Part shown: positions 37,031 to 45,295 of the stretch, in pieces | Layout: each line of letters starts with the position of its first letter | How positions within the stretch are numbered: the stretch's first letter is position 1 | Source: RUG11462 sp045539315 | GTDB lineage: Bacteria; Bacillota; Clostridia; Oscillospirales; Acutalibacteraceae | DNA length: 64,000 bases | Reading direction: 5' to 3' | Assembly: GCA_045539315.1 (NCBI GenBank) | Contig: JAZQFC010000027.1 | Span: 53,050 to 117,049, forward strand | Notes under the pieces: model-generated | Database searches by the model: none | Seen by the model: only the letters and a program-made list of their open reading frames with translations | What the model was told of the DNA's origin: nothing | Translations under genes and position numbers: made by a program

Positions 37031-37053
37031 TCCTTATGTGAATGAGACGGGGC

Positions 37054-38136
37054 TTAATAAATTACAGGGCTTGAACTAAGGTATTTTTTAACCATAAGCG
37101 CAATTTTAAATACAATTGCATGCTCAAACTCACGCAAATCAAGACCTGTGAGTTTTTTGATTTTTTCAAGTCTGTAAACAAGTGTATTTCTATGTACAAA
37201 TAATTTTCTTGATGTTTCAGAAACATTAAGATTATTTTCAAAGAATTTTTGAATTGTAAACAAAGTTTCTTGGTCAAGGCTCTCAATTGAACCTGATTTG
37301 AACACTTCTTTTAAGAAAGTTTCACAAAGAGTTGTAGGGAGTTGATAAATAATTCTTGCAATACCAAGGTTTTCATAACTAACAATGGTTTTTTCAGTAT
37401 CAAAAACTTTTCCAACTTCAAGAGCGATTTGAGCCTCTTTAAATGAAGTTGAAAGTTCTTTAATTCCATCAACAATAGTACCGATACCAATTGTGCAATG
37501 AGTATAGAACTCACCAGACAAAGTATCAATAATTGAACGAGCAAGTTTTTCAAGGTCTGCCATTTCAATAGATTTTTTAGTTTCTTTAACGATAGCAATT
37601 TCAGTTTCACTAACATTGATAATGAAATCTTTTTGCTTATCTGGGAAAAGATTTGAAACAACATCAAAAACAGATATGTCATTTTTAGCCATAATTCTTA
37701 CGAGCAATACAACGCGTGAAACCTCTGCATTAAAATGAAGCTCTCTCGCTTTTATGTAAATATCGCCAGGCATAATGTTTTCAAGAATAACATTTTTAAC
37801 GAAATTAGAACGGTCAAAGTTCTCGTCAAAATATTGTTTAACATTAGCCACAGAAACAGCCATCAAATTTGCATAAGAAGCAGTAACAGCATCTGTTCCT
37901 TGTACAAAAACTGAATAAATTGACTGACCTGGCACACCGAAGTTTTTGAAAGTAAAATCTCCCCTTACAAAAACATCTTCAACTGAAGAATCAGCAACAG
38001 AAATACCTATTGGTTCTCCGATAAGGCTAGCTTCACTACAAGCGCAAACTGTATATGTATCATCTACAACGCCTACAGTCTTTCCTATAGCTTCGCTCAT
38101 TTGGGTTACGACATTTTGAAATAATCTGTTTGACAT
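37054..38136 (-). CDS. PucR-type helix-turn-helix regulator
   Basis: A 360-residue cytosolic regulator. The C-terminus carries the PucR/CdaR-type HTH_30 domain (about 300-355: NVSETSRKLFVHRNTLVYRL and KKLTGLDLREFEHAI). The middle (about 135-270) resembles the GGDEF-like domain found in sugar-diacid and purine regulators. The N-terminal third is probably a sensor. It lies directly upstream of ftsE on the same strand, an unusual neighbour for this family. The ATG at 38136 has AAGGAG 9 bases upstream; the upstream frame lacks a site. Its effector is unknown. Confidence 0.85.
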   Translation of the reverse strand: MSNRLFQNVVTQMSEAIGKTVGVVDDTYTVCACSEASLIGEPIGISVADSSVEDVFVRGDFTFKNFGVPGQSIYSVFVQGTDAVTASYANLMAVSVANVKQYFDENFDRSNFVKNVILENIMPGDIYIKARELHFNAEVSRVVLLVRIMAKNDISVFDVVSNLFPDKQKDFIINVSETEIAIVKETKKSIEMADLEKLARSIIDTLSGEFYTHCTIGIGTIVDGIKELSTSFKEAQIALEVGKVFDTEKTIVSYENLGIARIIYQLPTTLCETFLKEVFKSGSIESLDQETLFTIQKFFENNLNVSETSRKLFVHRNTLVYRLEKIKKLTGLDLREFEHAIVFKIALMVKKYLSSSPVIY

Positions 38137-38419
38137 AACTCTTTTCTCCTTGTTTTTACAATTCATAAATTCATAGTTATATACATTTTACACAAAACTA
38201 ACCCAAATTTCAAGCCATTTTTTAAAAAAAATTTAAAAAAGTCACAAAAATGGTAACAAATTTGAAACAATTAACATAATTTTACAATGTTTTAGGCGAT
38301 ATTAGTAAATTTAATGCGAAGTTTATACAAGTATATCATATTTTGCGATGAAAATAAATAGATAAATTTTACATAATATGGTAAAATATTCATATAAAAT
38401 AGTCAACGAGGTGCAGTTT

Positions 38420-39208
38420 GTGAGAAACATAAATAAAAAGAGCGATAAAATACATATGATAAACACGAAATTAATTATCGAAAATCCTAATCAGCCAAGA
38501 GATAATATTGACGCTAAAAAGTTAGAGGGGCTTGTGCAGTCAATAAGACGAAACGGAATTTTGCAACCGCTCGGTGTTAATGAAATTTCAAAGGGTAAGT
38601 TTGAATTGATTTACGGACACAGGCGATTAGCGGCGGCAAAAATTTTAGATATGCATTTTGTTCCCTGCATTATTAATAAGGTTGATGAAACCGATTCATT
38701 TGTTTTTGCGCTAATTGAAAACATTCAAAGAGAAAACCTTAATTTTATTGAAGAGGCAAAAGCCATAAATGAATTGATTAAAAAATTCAAGTTTACGCAA
38801 AGCGAGGTTGCATTACACCTTGGCATATCTCAACCGAATATTGCGAATAAATTGCGAATACTTAAATTAAGCGAGCGTCAAATAAGGCAGATTAATAATT
38901 TTGCTCTAACCGAGCGTCACGCTCGCTCGTTGCTTCGACTTCCTGATGAAAAGACGCGTGATGATGTTTTATCTGATATTATCATTAAAAATTTAAGTGT
39001 TGAGCAAACAGAAAAATTAATCGACAGTATTTTAAAGCCGAACGAAGAAAAGGCTAAAAACAAAATGGTTGTTAAAGATGTAAGGCTGTTTGTAAACTCA
39101 ATTAATAAAGCGATTAAAGTTATGAAAAGTTCAGGAATAGAAGCAAAATCAGTAACCGAAGAAGACGAAAACTTTATTAAATACACCGTTACAATACCAA
39201 AAATTTAG
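38420..39208 (+). CDS. ParB/Noc-like DNA-binding protein
   Basis: A 262-residue ParB/Spo0J/Noc family protein. The CTP-binding N-terminal domain is visible (PNQPRDNID, LVQSIRRNGILQPLGV, IYGHRRLAAAKIL with GHRR in place of the common GERR, ENIQRENLNFIEEA), then the central HTH (FTQSEVALHLGISQPNIANKLRIL) and a charged dimerisation tail. No parA lies beside it and I found no parS-type site in the window. The GTG at 38420 is preferred because GAGGTG lies 6 bases upstream; the frame extends to an ATG at 38378 without a site. Confidence 0.87.
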   Translation: MRNINKKSDKIHMINTKLIIENPNQPRDNIDAKKLEGLVQSIRRNGILQPLGVNEISKGKFELIYGHRRLAAAKILDMHFVPCIINKVDETDSFVFALIENIQRENLNFIEEAKAINELIKKFKFTQSEVALHLGISQPNIANKLRILKLSERQIRQINNFALTERHARSLLRLPDEKTRDDVLSDIIIKNLSVEQTEKLIDSILKPNEEKAKNKMVVKDVRLFVNSINKAIKVMKSSGIEAKSVTEEDENFIKYTVTIPKI

Positions 39209-39268
39209 TTTACTTGATTATTTTCGACAATTAGTATATAATAAACAAAAACGAAAGAATCAAGGGTT

Positions 39269-39805
39269 ATGCATATATTAAAACATTTTAAAACTATAAC
39301 AAAGCATCGCCATAAAGTAATTAAACACTGCGCTAAAGCAGGAATACTCTGGCAAGGGCTTTTTCACGATTTATCAAAATACACACTTGCTGAATTTAAA
39401 ACAGGCGCAAAGTATTTTCAAGGGAACCGTAGTCCTAACGAAATTGAGCGAGAATTATATGGGCACTCGCCTGCTTGGATGCATCATAAAGGCAGAAACC
39501 GTCATCACTATGAATATTGGAATGATTATAACCCAAAAGAAGACAAGGTTATGCCGGTTAAAATGCCACTTAAATATGCAGTTGAAATGTTTTGCGATAG
39601 AGTGGCGGCATCTAAAATTTACAAAGGCGAAGATTATACCGATTCGCACCCGTTAGAGTATTTTGAAGGCGGAAGGCATAAAATGTTTATCCACCCTGAA
39701 ACCGAGGCGTTTTTAGAAAAACTTCTCACTATGTTAAAAGTGCAAGGCGAAGAAAAAACGTTTGAATTTATTAGAAATTTAATCAAACAAAATAACGAGT
39801 ATTAA
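39269..39805 (+). CDS. DUF5662 family protein
   Basis: A 178-residue soluble protein of the uncharacterised DUF5662 family common in Firmicutes. It is rich in His and Asp with HDLSKY (H33-D34), HSPAWMHHKGRNRHHYEYW and FCDRVAASKIYKG, suggesting a metal-binding, HD-like helical fold. This is inference only; no reaction is known. It follows the ParB-like gene by 60 bases and is followed by a repeat element and a terminator. Confidence 0.75.
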   Translation: MHILKHFKTITKHRHKVIKHCAKAGILWQGLFHDLSKYTLAEFKTGAKYFQGNRSPNEIERELYGHSPAWMHHKGRNRHHYEYWNDYNPKEDKVMPVKMPLKYAVEMFCDRVAASKIYKGEDYTDSHPLEYFEGGRHKMFIHPETEAFLEKLLTMLKVQGEEKTFEFIRNLIKQNNEY

Positions 39806-39809
39806 AAAA

Positions 39810-39858
39810 GCCTTCCCTTGGGGGAAGGTGGCAATGCATAGCATTGACGGATGAGGGA
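39810..39858. repeat. Intergenic double-hairpin repeat (REP-like)
   Basis: Two adjacent hairpins: CCTTCCC/GGGAAGG and CAATGC-ATA-GCATTG, followed by GACGGATGAGGG. Similar 'CTTCCC...GGGGAAGGTGGC...GACGGATGAGGG' units recur between genes in Ruminococcaceae-type genomes as far as I recall. Only one copy is in this window. Confidence 0.6.
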
Positions 39859-39863
39859 TAACA

Positions 39864-39891
39864 AAAAACCACCTTGAAAAAGGTGGTTTTT
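39864..39891. terminator. Bidirectional terminator between the DUF5662 gene and the interrupted gene
   Basis: Stem AAAAACCACCTT / AAGGTGGTTTTT with GAAA loop between converging genes. Confidence 0.88.
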
Positions 39892-39897
39892 ATTGTT

Positions 39898-41079
39898 TTA
39901 TTTAACTTTTACAGTTTTAATATCAGACCATTGGCTATATGCATACTTTTTGTTTTGCTTAACAAAGGCTCTTAACTTAACTTGATATTTGCCTTTTTCA
40001 AGATTTTTTATAACTTTTGTTATGCCCTTTTTAGTATCAACTTTTACGCTTTTCCACTTTTTATTGCTTAATCTATATCTTACTTGGAAACCGGTTGCGT
40101 CTTTAACCTTTGTATATTTAACTTTGAACTTACCTTTGCCTTTTACAAGTTTAAATTTAGGTGTTTTTAAAGTTAATTTATCAATTTTTTTGCCTTTATT
40201 TATAACTTCGCCACAGTCAGCACAAACAGTATCGCCTGTGTAACCTTTTGCAAAATATGTTTCTTTTGAATTATTAATAACAGTTTCATTATGTGGCAAT
40301 TTTGGAATTATTGTTTGTGGGTAAACAATTTCATCGCATCTTGTACACTTCCAACCACCAGAAAGACCTGTTTCGCTACAACTCGCAGGAACTTCTGGCA
40401 TTTTTGATTTTATATGATAATTAGGCGGACATGGCATGCCAGCATATGAATAACCACATACTGCACAGTGTTTTGTATGCCAAATATAGCCACCCATATC
40501 AGTTTCTGAAGATACTATTTCGTGAGTTCCTTGCCATTCAAAATAAAATCCGTTGAAAAAAACTTCATAAGAATTTAAAGCATTGGCATCTTTTATTTTT
40601 ATTGATATGCAGAAATATTTTGCCATTACAGGCTTTAAATCTGTGTCACTATTAGATGAACTTAATGTTACAAGATTTTCATCAAGCAGACCAAATCTTC
40701 TAATTGCTTTACATGTATCGTTTTCATCACTTGATATAAAGCCCGCAGAACCTTGACAAGTATAATATGGTTCTTCTTATAAAGCCATAACTGCTTTAAG
40801 CAAATTAACGCGATTTTCCCCATCAATATTAAAATAAACCAGTGTTGTATCACTATTTATATCAGGTATTATAGTAACTATTCCGTCATTATAACTACAC
40901 GATACAACCCCCTGTGATAATTCTTCGTTATAATCATCTTCATCAAACTTGAATAATCTATAAAACTTATAACAAGGATAATCGACATATTCACAATAAA
41001 GTTCATCTGCATTTACCGAATAACAACTAGCCGAAAAAACGATGATTATTGATAATAGCAAACTAATTATTTTCTTCAT
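39898..41079 (-). pseudogene. Secreted CxxC/Fn3-module protein split by an in-frame TAA
   Basis: One reading frame runs from ATG 41079 (AAGGAG upstream; signal peptide MKKIISLLLSIIIVFSASC) to the stop at 39898, broken only by a single TAA at 40777-40779. The part before it is 100 residues. The part after continues EEPYYTCQGSAGFISSDEND, followed by CAVCGY, CTRCDE and CADCGEV repeats and a lysine-rich Fn3-like domain that closely matches the ends of the GH16/CE2 and transglutaminase-like proteins. No frameshift is needed. Likely a nonsense mutation (for example from CAA) or, less likely, readthrough or a sequencing error. A fragment could restart at ATG 40626, but without a clear ribosome site or signal peptide. 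Confidence 0.78.
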
Positions 41080-41206
41080 AACCTTTACTCCTTTTAATAC
41101 ATTATATCCCATATATATTATGTTACCCCCCTCGCAAATTTTCAAGTGGTATTTTCCACAATTTTCCCTATCGTTTTTAGTGCGTTTTGTACAACACAAC
41201 AAACTT

Positions 41207-41236
41207 AAAAAACCTTCCAAAAAGGAAGGCTTTTTT
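41207..41236 (-). terminator. Terminator after the acyltransferase gene
   Basis: CCTTCC / GGAAGG stem with an A5 loop, flanked by A6 and T6 runs (one unpaired C), just past the stop at 41244. Confidence 0.82.
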
Positions 41237-41243
41237 AAGTTCT

Positions 41244-42449
41244 TTATTTCAAAACTAATTCATTATTCAATTCATAGAAAATTTTAACCATATTTATAAA
41301 TTTCATAGCCAATTTTCCATCGTCTAACATACATCTATAAATGTTTTCGCCGTTTTGAATTTCAATATGTTTTCCAGGTGAAAATGGCAAAGATGCAAAT
41401 GTTGCAATTGGCACTTCAAACTCTGCTTTTTCGCCGTTTATTTGCCCATTTATCAAAAAGCGCTCACTATTTAATGTAATCTCGCCCTTACCAACTTCGA
41501 AAAACTTATGCTTTTTATAATCTATCATATAAATCGAAGTTTTAGCAGTAAGAGTAGTTTCTTCGCCGTTTTTGATTTTTTGCTTCAAATCGTCATAAAT
41601 AAATTTGCTCCAGTCTGAAACATAGCGAATTTCTTTACCAATGCCTTTTTTGTTATGTAAAAATCCATAAACATCGATTTCTTGCTCAAAACCGCACTCA
41701 TTACAACAAATTGTGTTTTTATCTTTAACGCTCATTGAAAATTCTTTAAGGCAATGCGGACATTTATACAAAACATTTTCAAGGCCTTCAATATTATCAT
41801 TGTTTTTATACTTAACTCTCAATATTTCTTGCTCACGATAAGCGTCAAACAAAAGCGCTTTATTAGTTTTTTCTTTAACCTCTTCTATCTGCGCTTTTGC
41901 CAATTTTTCCTTTGAAAATAATTTATAAACATCAAGATAAGTAGTACCTGCGCGAAGACCTTTGCTCCATTTTGGCATAGAAAAATATGTGCCACTTACC
42001 TTTGCTACATAAACATCTGATTTTAACCATTTTAAAAACTTATAAGTTGCAGATGGAATAGGTGTTGAAATGCCATCTTCACACATAAGACCTGCAGGAT
42101 AAATAACAAGCGGTTTGCCCTCGTTTATAACAGATTTCATCTTATTCATATCTGCCAAACTTGTTTGAAACTGTTGTTTAGGAATTACGCCTAGTTTTTT
42201 CAAAAAAGCAGTTATCGGCAACGAATGATAAAAAGAATTGCTGATAACAAAAGTCATTGGTGTATAAGTTATACCGATTAAATTCACAAAATCAAGCGCT
42301 GCTTGATGATTTGCGATTACTACAAACGGACCTTTTTTGCCTTTAATCTCATTGCGAATGATTTTTCGCTTGAATATCAAAAAAGCCACCAAATTACAAA
42401 CAATTTGCGCTATTCTATAACAAAAAATGCTTTGTTTGCTTTTCCCCAT
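41244..42449 (-). CDS. PlsC-like acyltransferase with C-terminal zinc ribbon
   Basis: A 401-residue protein. Residues about 35-200 match the lysophosphatidate acyltransferase (PlsC) fold: IANHQAALDF gives the NHx4D catalytic motif near residue 47, and VIYPAGLMCEDG takes the place of the FPEG acyl-acceptor motif. Residues about 235-265 form a zinc ribbon (CPHCLKEF ... CCNECGFEQ), and the C-terminus is beta-rich and unrecognised. It is probably a phospholipid or glycolipid acyltransferase at the membrane. The added zinc ribbon and tail are unusual for PlsC. Confidence 0.82.
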   Translation of the reverse strand: MGKSKQSIFCYRIAQIVCNLVAFLIFKRKIIRNEIKGKKGPFVVIANHQAALDFVNLIGITYTPMTFVISNSFYHSLPITAFLKKLGVIPKQQFQTSLADMNKMKSVINEGKPLVIYPAGLMCEDGISTPIPSATYKFLKWLKSDVYVAKVSGTYFSMPKWSKGLRAGTTYLDVYKLFSKEKLAKAQIEEVKEKTNKALLFDAYREQEILRVKYKNNDNIEGLENVLYKCPHCLKEFSMSVKDKNTICCNECGFEQEIDVYGFLHNKKGIGKEIRYVSDWSKFIYDDLKQKIKNGEETTLTAKTSIYMIDYKKHKFFEVGKGEITLNSERFLINGQINGEKAEFEVPIATFASLPFSPGKHIEIQNGENIYRCMLDDGKLAMKFINMVKIFYELNNELVLK

Positions 42450-42468
42450 ATTTTTATCCCCCTAAACT

Positions 42469-42497
42469 GATATAATAAGTATATCACACTTTATCAA
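42469..42497 (-). promoter_or_regulatory. Predicted promoter of the acyltransferase gene
   Basis: Minus strand: TTGATA, a 17-base spacer, TATATC, 20 bases before the start codon. Confidence 0.5.
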
Positions 42498-42557
42498 AAA
42501 ATGCAAAAGCAAAATATTCTGTCAAAACACAGAGATTTTTGTTGAATTTATAAAGAA

Positions 42558-42581
42558 AAAAGCAACCGTTCGGTTGCTTTT
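42558..42581 (-). terminator. Terminator after the small lipoprotein gene
   Basis: Stem AAAAGCAACCG / CGGTTGCTTTT with a TT centre. On the minus strand it lies 20 bases after the stop at 42601. Confidence 0.85.
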
Positions 42582-42600
42582 GGTTTTCTTTTATTTTACT

Positions 42601-43098
42601 CTAATAAATACTTCTATCCAATTCAACCGAAGTATTATCATTTAGAAGTTCAAACAATTTATCTATTTTCTTATAAACCTGTTCTTTTGAAACAACACAT
42701 ATTTCATAAGCCTTGTTGTTATAGTATATATGCAATAGCGGAGTGTCACTTGCCGCATAATTTATGTTTGATTTAATTATATCATTCACTAAAACAATAC
42801 TTTCTACAACTTTATCGTTATCTAAACTTCCTACTTCAGAAGATTTTTTATCAAAATCTATGTAATCATAACCTTTTGGTTGCATCTCATAAAGATTTAC
42901 TTCACAGCCATCATGCTCAAGATATTCAACTTTACCATTTTCGTAAATTCTATAAAAATGTGACTTTTCAAGATAATATGACACCTGTATTTCAATAGGA
43001 AAAATTCTATCTTCATTACTGCTGTCTTCATCCTTACAACTACTCATAGTAAATGTTATCAATAAAATGACAAGCAATATACATAATACTTTTTTCAT
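42601..43098 (-). CDS. Putative lipoprotein, function unknown
   Basis: A 165-residue exported protein I do not recognise. A signal peptide (MKKVLCILLVILLITFT) ends in a lipobox MSSC near residue 21, followed by an acidic linker and a mixed alpha/beta domain (IEIQVSYYLEKSHFYRIYENG, TPLLHIYYNNKAYEICVV). The ATG at 43098 is chosen because AAAGGAG lies 9 bases upstream. It is a single-gene unit, divergent from the M50 protease gene; a 38-bp palindrome lies between the two. Confidence 0.72.
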   Translation of the reverse strand: MKKVLCILLVILLITFTMSSCKDEDSSNEDRIFPIEIQVSYYLEKSHFYRIYENGKVEYLEHDGCEVNLYEMQPKGYDYIDFDKKSSEVGSLDNDKVVESIVLVNDIIKSNINYAASDTPLLHIYYNNKAYEICVVSKEQVYKKIDKLFELLNDNTSVELDRSIY

Positions 43099-43188
43099 AA
43101 TAAAAACTCCTTTCACTTATAAAACAATTGAATTTACCAAAAGGTTACAAAAATTATAACATTATTTCACAGATTATTCAATGTTTAG

Positions 43189-43226
43189 TTTTTTAATTGT
43201 GATAATATATTATCACAATTAAAAAA
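43189..43226. repeat. Perfect 38-bp AT-rich palindrome
   Basis: Two 19-base arms meet with no spacer: T6-AATTGTGATAATA and its exact complement TATTATCACAATT-A6. It lies between the divergent lipoprotein and M50 genes, about 37 bases upstream of the predicted M50 -35. It could be an operator or a hairpin. Confidence 0.75.
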
Positions 43227-43262
43227 ATCAAGCAAAACTATGCTTTGTATATGTGTTTTTAC

Positions 43263-43291
43263 TTGCTTTTTTTATTTATATATAGTATAAT
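43263..43291 (+). promoter_or_regulatory. Predicted promoter of the M50-scpAB operon
   Basis: TTGCTT, a 17-base spacer and TATAAT, 21 bases before the chosen ATG. Confidence 0.55.
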
Positions 43292-43312
43292 TTTAGAATA
43301 GGAGTGAATGTT

Positions 43313-44017
43313 ATGTTCGGTGAATTAATTACTGCTATTAAAGATGCAAATGTTTATAGTCTTATTGCTATTATTGTTACTAGCGCAGTTTTATTTTTAG
43401 TATGTATGCCTTCTCACGAGTTTGCGCACGCTTACGCGGCTTACAGACTTGGAGATAACACTGCTAAATATCAAGGCAGGCTTACTTTAAACCCTTTTAA
43501 ACACCTTGATATTTGGGGTATGCTTATGATACTTTTTATCGGTGTTGGTTATGCAAAACCTGTGCCGGTTAATATGCTTAATTTTAAAAATCGCAAAAAA
43601 GATATGGCGCTCGTTGCAGTTGCAGGCCCTTTGATGAATTTTATTTGCGGTGTTGTTTTTGTGTTTTTAAGCGTGGTTTGTGATGTTATTTTCACTTTTT
43701 TGCCTTTAAATCAAACCATCTTCAACATCTATCTTATTATTGCTTTTGTTTTAGAAACTGTTGCATCTATCAGTATTTCTCTTGCAATTTTTAACCTTAT
43801 TCCAATACCACCATTTGATGGCTCAAGAATTTTGGGTTACTTTTTGCCTGATAGAATTTATTATAAAATTATGCAATATGAGCACATTATATTTATCGTT
43901 GTTTTGGTATTGCTCTGGTTTGGATTTTTAGATGGTCCACTCGCAGTTATGATTGATACAGTTACAGGTTGGCTTTATTATTTATTCAGCCTACCTTTTG
44001 GAGGATTATTTGCTTAA
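43313..44017 (+). CDS. Site-2 protease family (M50) membrane metalloprotease
   Basis: A 234-residue rhomboid-unrelated intramembrane zinc protease. The HExxH-type site SHEFAHAYAAYRLGD lies near residues 32-46, and the second ligand region NLIPIPPFDGSRIL (NxxPxxxxDG) near 158-172. There are five to six hydrophobic helices. The short form lacks PDZ and CBS domains, as in the YwhC/FtsY-neighbour type that precedes scpA in many Clostridia. The ATG at 43313 is chosen (AGGAG 8 bases upstream); an in-frame GTG at 43304 lies within the ribosome site. The stop codon overlaps the scpA ATG (TAATG). Confidence 0.9.
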   Translation: MFGELITAIKDANVYSLIAIIVTSAVLFLVCMPSHEFAHAYAAYRLGDNTAKYQGRLTLNPFKHLDIWGMLMILFIGVGYAKPVPVNMLNFKNRKKDMALVAVAGPLMNFICGVVFVFLSVVCDVIFTFLPLNQTIFNIYLIIAFVLETVASISISLAIFNLIPIPPFDGSRILGYFLPDRIYYKIMQYEHIIFIVVLVLLWFGFLDGPLAVMIDTVTGWLYYLFSLPFGGLFA

Positions 44018-44724
44018 TGGAATTAAAATTTACTGCAAAGGATTTTGATGGCCCACTTGATTTGCTTTTGCACCTTATTGCAAAAAACAAACTTGATATT
44101 AAAGACATTGAAATCTCTGTTTTGGTTGACCAATATATCGCCCAAATAGAACAGTTTAAAGAGTATGATATGGATATTGCTAGTGAGTTTTTGGATATGG
44201 CTTCTCGTCTTATTTATCTTAAAACGGTTTCGCTTTTGCCAAAATCTGATGAGGCAGAAGAACTCAAAGCCGAACTCACAGGCGAACTTATTGAATATCA
44301 ACTTTGCAAAGAAATGGCGCTAAAACTTGCGCAAAATACAGAAGGTTTTAAAACTGCTATTCGTGAGCCTGTTAAAATTGATATTGATAAATCTTATAAA
44401 AGACAACATACGCCTGATATTTTGATGAAATATTATGCAGATGCAGTTGGCAGAGGACTTAGACGTCTTCCACCGCCTGTTGATGCTTTTTCAGGAATTG
44501 TGCAGAAAAAGATTGTTTCGGTTTCAAGCAAAATTGTTGTTGTTTTAAGAAACTTGAAAAAGAAGAGCAAAATCGCTTTTAAAAATCTTTTCTCATCAGC
44601 CGAGAGTCGTTCAGATGTTGTTGCTACCTTTTTGGCGGTGCTTGAACTACTTAAAGACAAAAGAATTCAAGCCGAAACAAAAGAAGACGGCGAAACTATT
44701 ATAAAGATGGACAAGGTAGGTTAA
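44017..44724 (+). CDS. scpA: Segregation and condensation protein A
   Basis: The kleisin subunit that bridges the SMC dimer in the chromosome condensation complex. At 235 residues it shows the N-terminal FDGPLDLLLHLIAKNKLDI and ASEFLDMASRLIYLKTVSLLP typical of ScpA and a C-terminal winged helix (about 170-232: VVATFLAVLELLKDKRI). The ATG overlaps the protease stop (TAATG), and GGAGG lies 11 bases upstream. scpB follows after one base. Confidence 0.95.
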   Translation: MELKFTAKDFDGPLDLLLHLIAKNKLDIKDIEISVLVDQYIAQIEQFKEYDMDIASEFLDMASRLIYLKTVSLLPKSDEAEELKAELTGELIEYQLCKEMALKLAQNTEGFKTAIREPVKIDIDKSYKRQHTPDILMKYYADAVGRGLRRLPPPVDAFSGIVQKKIVSVSSKIVVVLRNLKKKSKIAFKNLFSSAESRSDVVATFLAVLELLKDKRIQAETKEDGETIIKMDKVG

Positions 44725-44725
44725 A

Positions 44726-45295
44726 ATGGAATCTAATAACAATTTAAATATTTTAGAGGCTATTCTTTTTGCTTGTGGTGAGCCGATTGAAATTGAAAGG
44801 CTCGCAGAGGTTATGGACCTTGATGAAAGCGTTATAATAACTCTTGCAGATACTTTAGCAGAAAACTATGAGCAAAGAAAAGCCGGTGTTAAACTTTTAA
44901 AACTTGATAATAAACTTCAACTTTGTTCAAGAGCCGATTATTTTGACTATGTTAGAAAAATTCTTGAACTTCGCAGAAATGCGCCGCTTTCACAAGCCGC
45001 TTTTGAAGTTTTAGCAGTTATTGCTTATAATCAACCTGTTACTAAAAGCGTTGTTGAGCAAGTAAGAGGCGTTGACTGTTCGGGTGTTATTTATTCGCTT
45101 TGTGAAAAAGGTCTTATTGAAGAAAAAGGCAGACTTGAACTTCCTGGCAGACCTTTGGTTTATGGAACAACTGATAATTTTCTTCGTTGTTTCTCAATGC
45201 GTTCATTAGGCGATTTGCCACCACTTCCTGAAAAAGAAGATGAAGAAACAAAACAACCTGAAACCGAGGAAATTACTGAACAAGAGGAAGAATAA
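44726..45295 (+). CDS. scpB: Segregation and condensation protein B
   Basis: A 189-residue dimeric winged-helix protein that binds ScpA in the SMC complex. Marks: ILEAILFACGEPIEIERLAEVM at the start, APLSQAAFEVLAVIAYNQPVTKSVVEQVRGVDC in the second winged helix (about 90-122), and LPGRPLVYGTT (about 140-150), with an acidic tail. It is translationally linked to scpA and to the DUF2953 gene that follows at once. Confidence 0.96.
   Translation: MESNNNLNILEAILFACGEPIEIERLAEVMDLDESVIITLADTLAENYEQRKAGVKLLKLDNKLQLCSRADYFDYVRKILELRRNAPLSQAAFEVLAVIAYNQPVTKSVVEQVRGVDCSGVIYSLCEKGLIEEKGRLELPGRPLVYGTTDNFLRCFSMRSLGDLPPLPEKEDEETKQPETEEITEQEEE

Noticed and set aside
38137..38419. Possible replication origin beside the ParB-like gene
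   Set aside because: The stretch is AT-rich but has no DnaA boxes (TTATCCACA-like) and no parS-like site; dnaA and dnaN are not adjacent.
40668..40853. 61-codon ORF in another frame across the gap of the broken gene, suggesting a frameshift
   Set aside because: The two gene parts are already in the same frame; only one stop codon separates them, so no frameshift is needed.
43189..43226. CRP/FNR-type binding site in the 38-bp palindrome
   Set aside because: TGTGA and TCACA half-sites are 10 bases apart instead of the 6 in CRP sites, so the match is not good enough to name a regulator.
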